Assembly: GCA_003455605.1 (NCBI GenBank)
Contig: DMQR01000169.1
Span: 1 to 6,977, forward strand
DNA length: 6,977 nucleotides
Reading direction: 5' to 3'
Source of the DNA: Cryomorphaceae bacterium
GTDB taxonomy: Bacteria > Bacteroidota > Bacteroidia > Flavobacteriales > Schleiferiaceae
In this document: positions 6,039 to 6,977 of the stretch, piece after piece
How positions within the stretch are numbered: the first letter of the stretch is position 1
Layout of the letters: the number at the start of each line of letters is the position of its first letter
Notes under the pieces: model-generated
What the model was told of the DNA's origin: nothing
Seen by the model: the letters and a program-made list of their open reading frames with translations, nothing else
Databases searched by the model: none
Translations under genes and position numbers: made by a program

Positions 6039-6977
6039 CAATAACCAATAATGAGTCGTCCGATCTGGAAATAAATCAACAGGCCGATGACATCGTTCGC
6101 AGTAGTAATAAAAGGACCCGTGGCCAATGCTGCATCAACGTTGAATTTGTTCAGCATGAGCGGAATAAAAGTTCCAAATAAAGAAGCAAAGATGATGACG
6201 GCTAACAGGGAAACACTAACGGTGAGCGTAACTAATTGGCCATAGCCTAAAATCAAACCTGATCCGAGCATTACCGCTCCCAAAATCAATCCATTGACCA
6301 AACCAACAGACAACTCCTTGAACAACTTCTTGGTCATGTTATGATCTGCCTTGTTGTTGGCCAAGGCTTGTACCACGATGGCTGAAGATTGCACCCCAAC
6401 ATTCCCGGCCATCGCCGCAATTAGCGGCATGAATAAGGCTAAGGCCGGCACACTTTCAATATCACCCTCGTTTTCACCCAACATCAAGGCCACGATTAAC
6501 CCACCGAACAAGCCAATGAGCAACCATGGAATACGAGCACGCGTAATGTGCAACACGGTATCGTCGCTCTCTACCTCGTCGGTCAAACCAGAAGCTAATT
6601 GGTAATCGCGCTCCGCTTCTTCGCGGATGAAATCCACCACATCATCAAGAGTAATACGACCTAACAACTCTCCAGCGGCATTGACCACGGGGATAACAAA
6701 AAGGTCATACTTCTGCATGGTATTGGCCACTTCCTCTGCCGGAGTTGTGGACAGTACTGTATGTTGAATAGGAGTATAGAGTTCGGAAATATTTTCAGCA
6801 CGATTGGCCGTCAAGAGCTTCTTCAAGCTCAATTTCCCCACAAGAATATCATCTTCGTTGACCACATAAACAGCGTGGACACGGTCGACATTTTCTGCCT
6901 GCGTTCGCATGGCTGCCACACATCTGAGTGCGGTCAAACCCTCTTGAACTTTCACGTATTCCGTCGCCATCAAGGCA
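6038..6977 (-). CDS. mgtE: Magnesium transporter MgtE, C-terminal two thirds (5' end outside window)
   Basis: MgtE is an inner-membrane Mg2+ channel/transporter gated by cytoplasmic Mg2+. About 312 codons are visible against a usual length near 450, so the N-terminal domain lies beyond the window. The frame continues through the last bases as A-L-M-A-T-E-Y-V, matching the conserved start of the first CBS domain; I therefore do not treat the TTG/ATG at 6968-6973 as the start. In visible numbering, the CBS pair spans about 1-122 (LFVIPVVNAAGELLGRITLDDVVDFI closes the second). RIPWLLIG then begins the membrane domain with five helices at roughly 150-166, 177-204, 222-246, 248-276 and 284-309. 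The signature FMPLIAAMAGNVGVQSS is in the second. The last contains TANDVIG, whose Asp (D295) corresponds to the essential pore Asp of Thermus MgtE. The TGA stop overlaps the dehydrogenase ATG. From recollection of related genomes, rsmA (ksgA) may lie upstream, which cannot be checked here. Confidence 0.95.
   Translation of the reverse strand, partial: ALMATEYVKVQEGLTALRCVAAMRTQAENVDRVHAVYVVNEDDILVGKLSLKKLLTANRAENISELYTPIQHTVLSTTPAEEVANTMQKYDLFVIPVVNAAGELLGRITLDDVVDFIREEAERDYQLASGLTDEVESDDTVLHITRARIPWLLIGLFGGLIVALMLGENEGDIESVPALALFMPLIAAMAGNVGVQSSAIVVQALANNKADHNMTKKLFKELSVGLVNGLILGAVMLGSGLILGYGQLVTLTVSVSLLAVIIFASLFGTFIPLMLNKFNVDAALATGPFITTANDVIGLLIYFQIGRLIIGY

Noticed and set aside
6968..6973. 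TTG/ATG near the right edge as the mgtE start
   Set aside because: The visible protein begins inside the conserved CBS-domain entry (ALMATEYV), and the frame stays open to the window edge. A start here would remove the regulatory N domain.

Overview
The window looks like chromosomal DNA from a member of the Bacteroidota, most likely a flavobacterium-like marine lineage. This rests on the MarR-type regulator, which resembles the family I recall from Flavobacteriia. It also rests on the lack of Shine-Dalgarno sequences before the starts, and on the pairing of mgtE with a short D-2-hydroxyacid dehydrogenase. The taxonomic call is inference. Base composition is moderate, except for an AT-rich patch around 940-1300. 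No rRNA, tRNA, CRISPR array or complete insertion sequence is visible.

Left part (1-3360, + strand): a 123-residue protein of unknown function is followed by a perfect 20-bp palindrome (378-397) just upstream of a MarR-family regulator gene. Next comes an intergenic stretch of 133 bp with a possible promoter. It is followed by a 147-residue protein that combines an IS1 InsA-like zinc ribbon with a helix-turn-helix but has no transposase catalytic domain. Its stop codon directly abuts the start codon of acetyl-CoA synthetase (acs). Two DNA-binding proteins and a candidate operator therefore sit directly upstream of acs, the enzyme that activates acetate.

Middle (3377-5106, + strand): a GNAT acetyltransferase of the spermidine/diamine type starts 16 bp after acs and overlaps a monofunctional aspartate kinase by 4 bp (ATGA). 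The acs-upstream gene, acs, the acetyltransferase and the aspartate kinase are close enough to form one transcription unit.

Right part (5103-6977, - strand): a magnesium transporter gene (mgtE, 5' end beyond the window) is read leftward. It is coupled through a TGATG stop/start overlap to a D-2-hydroxyacid dehydrogenase gene. The dehydrogenase and aspartate kinase genes converge and share bases: their two stop codons overlap within TTAA at 5103-5106, so no intergenic terminator separates the operons.

Most genes are ordinary metabolism. The part most worth a second look is the regulatory arrangement ahead of acs: palindrome, MarR, and a domesticated-looking InsA-like protein abutting acs. I see no clear evidence of a wholly new multi-gene system.
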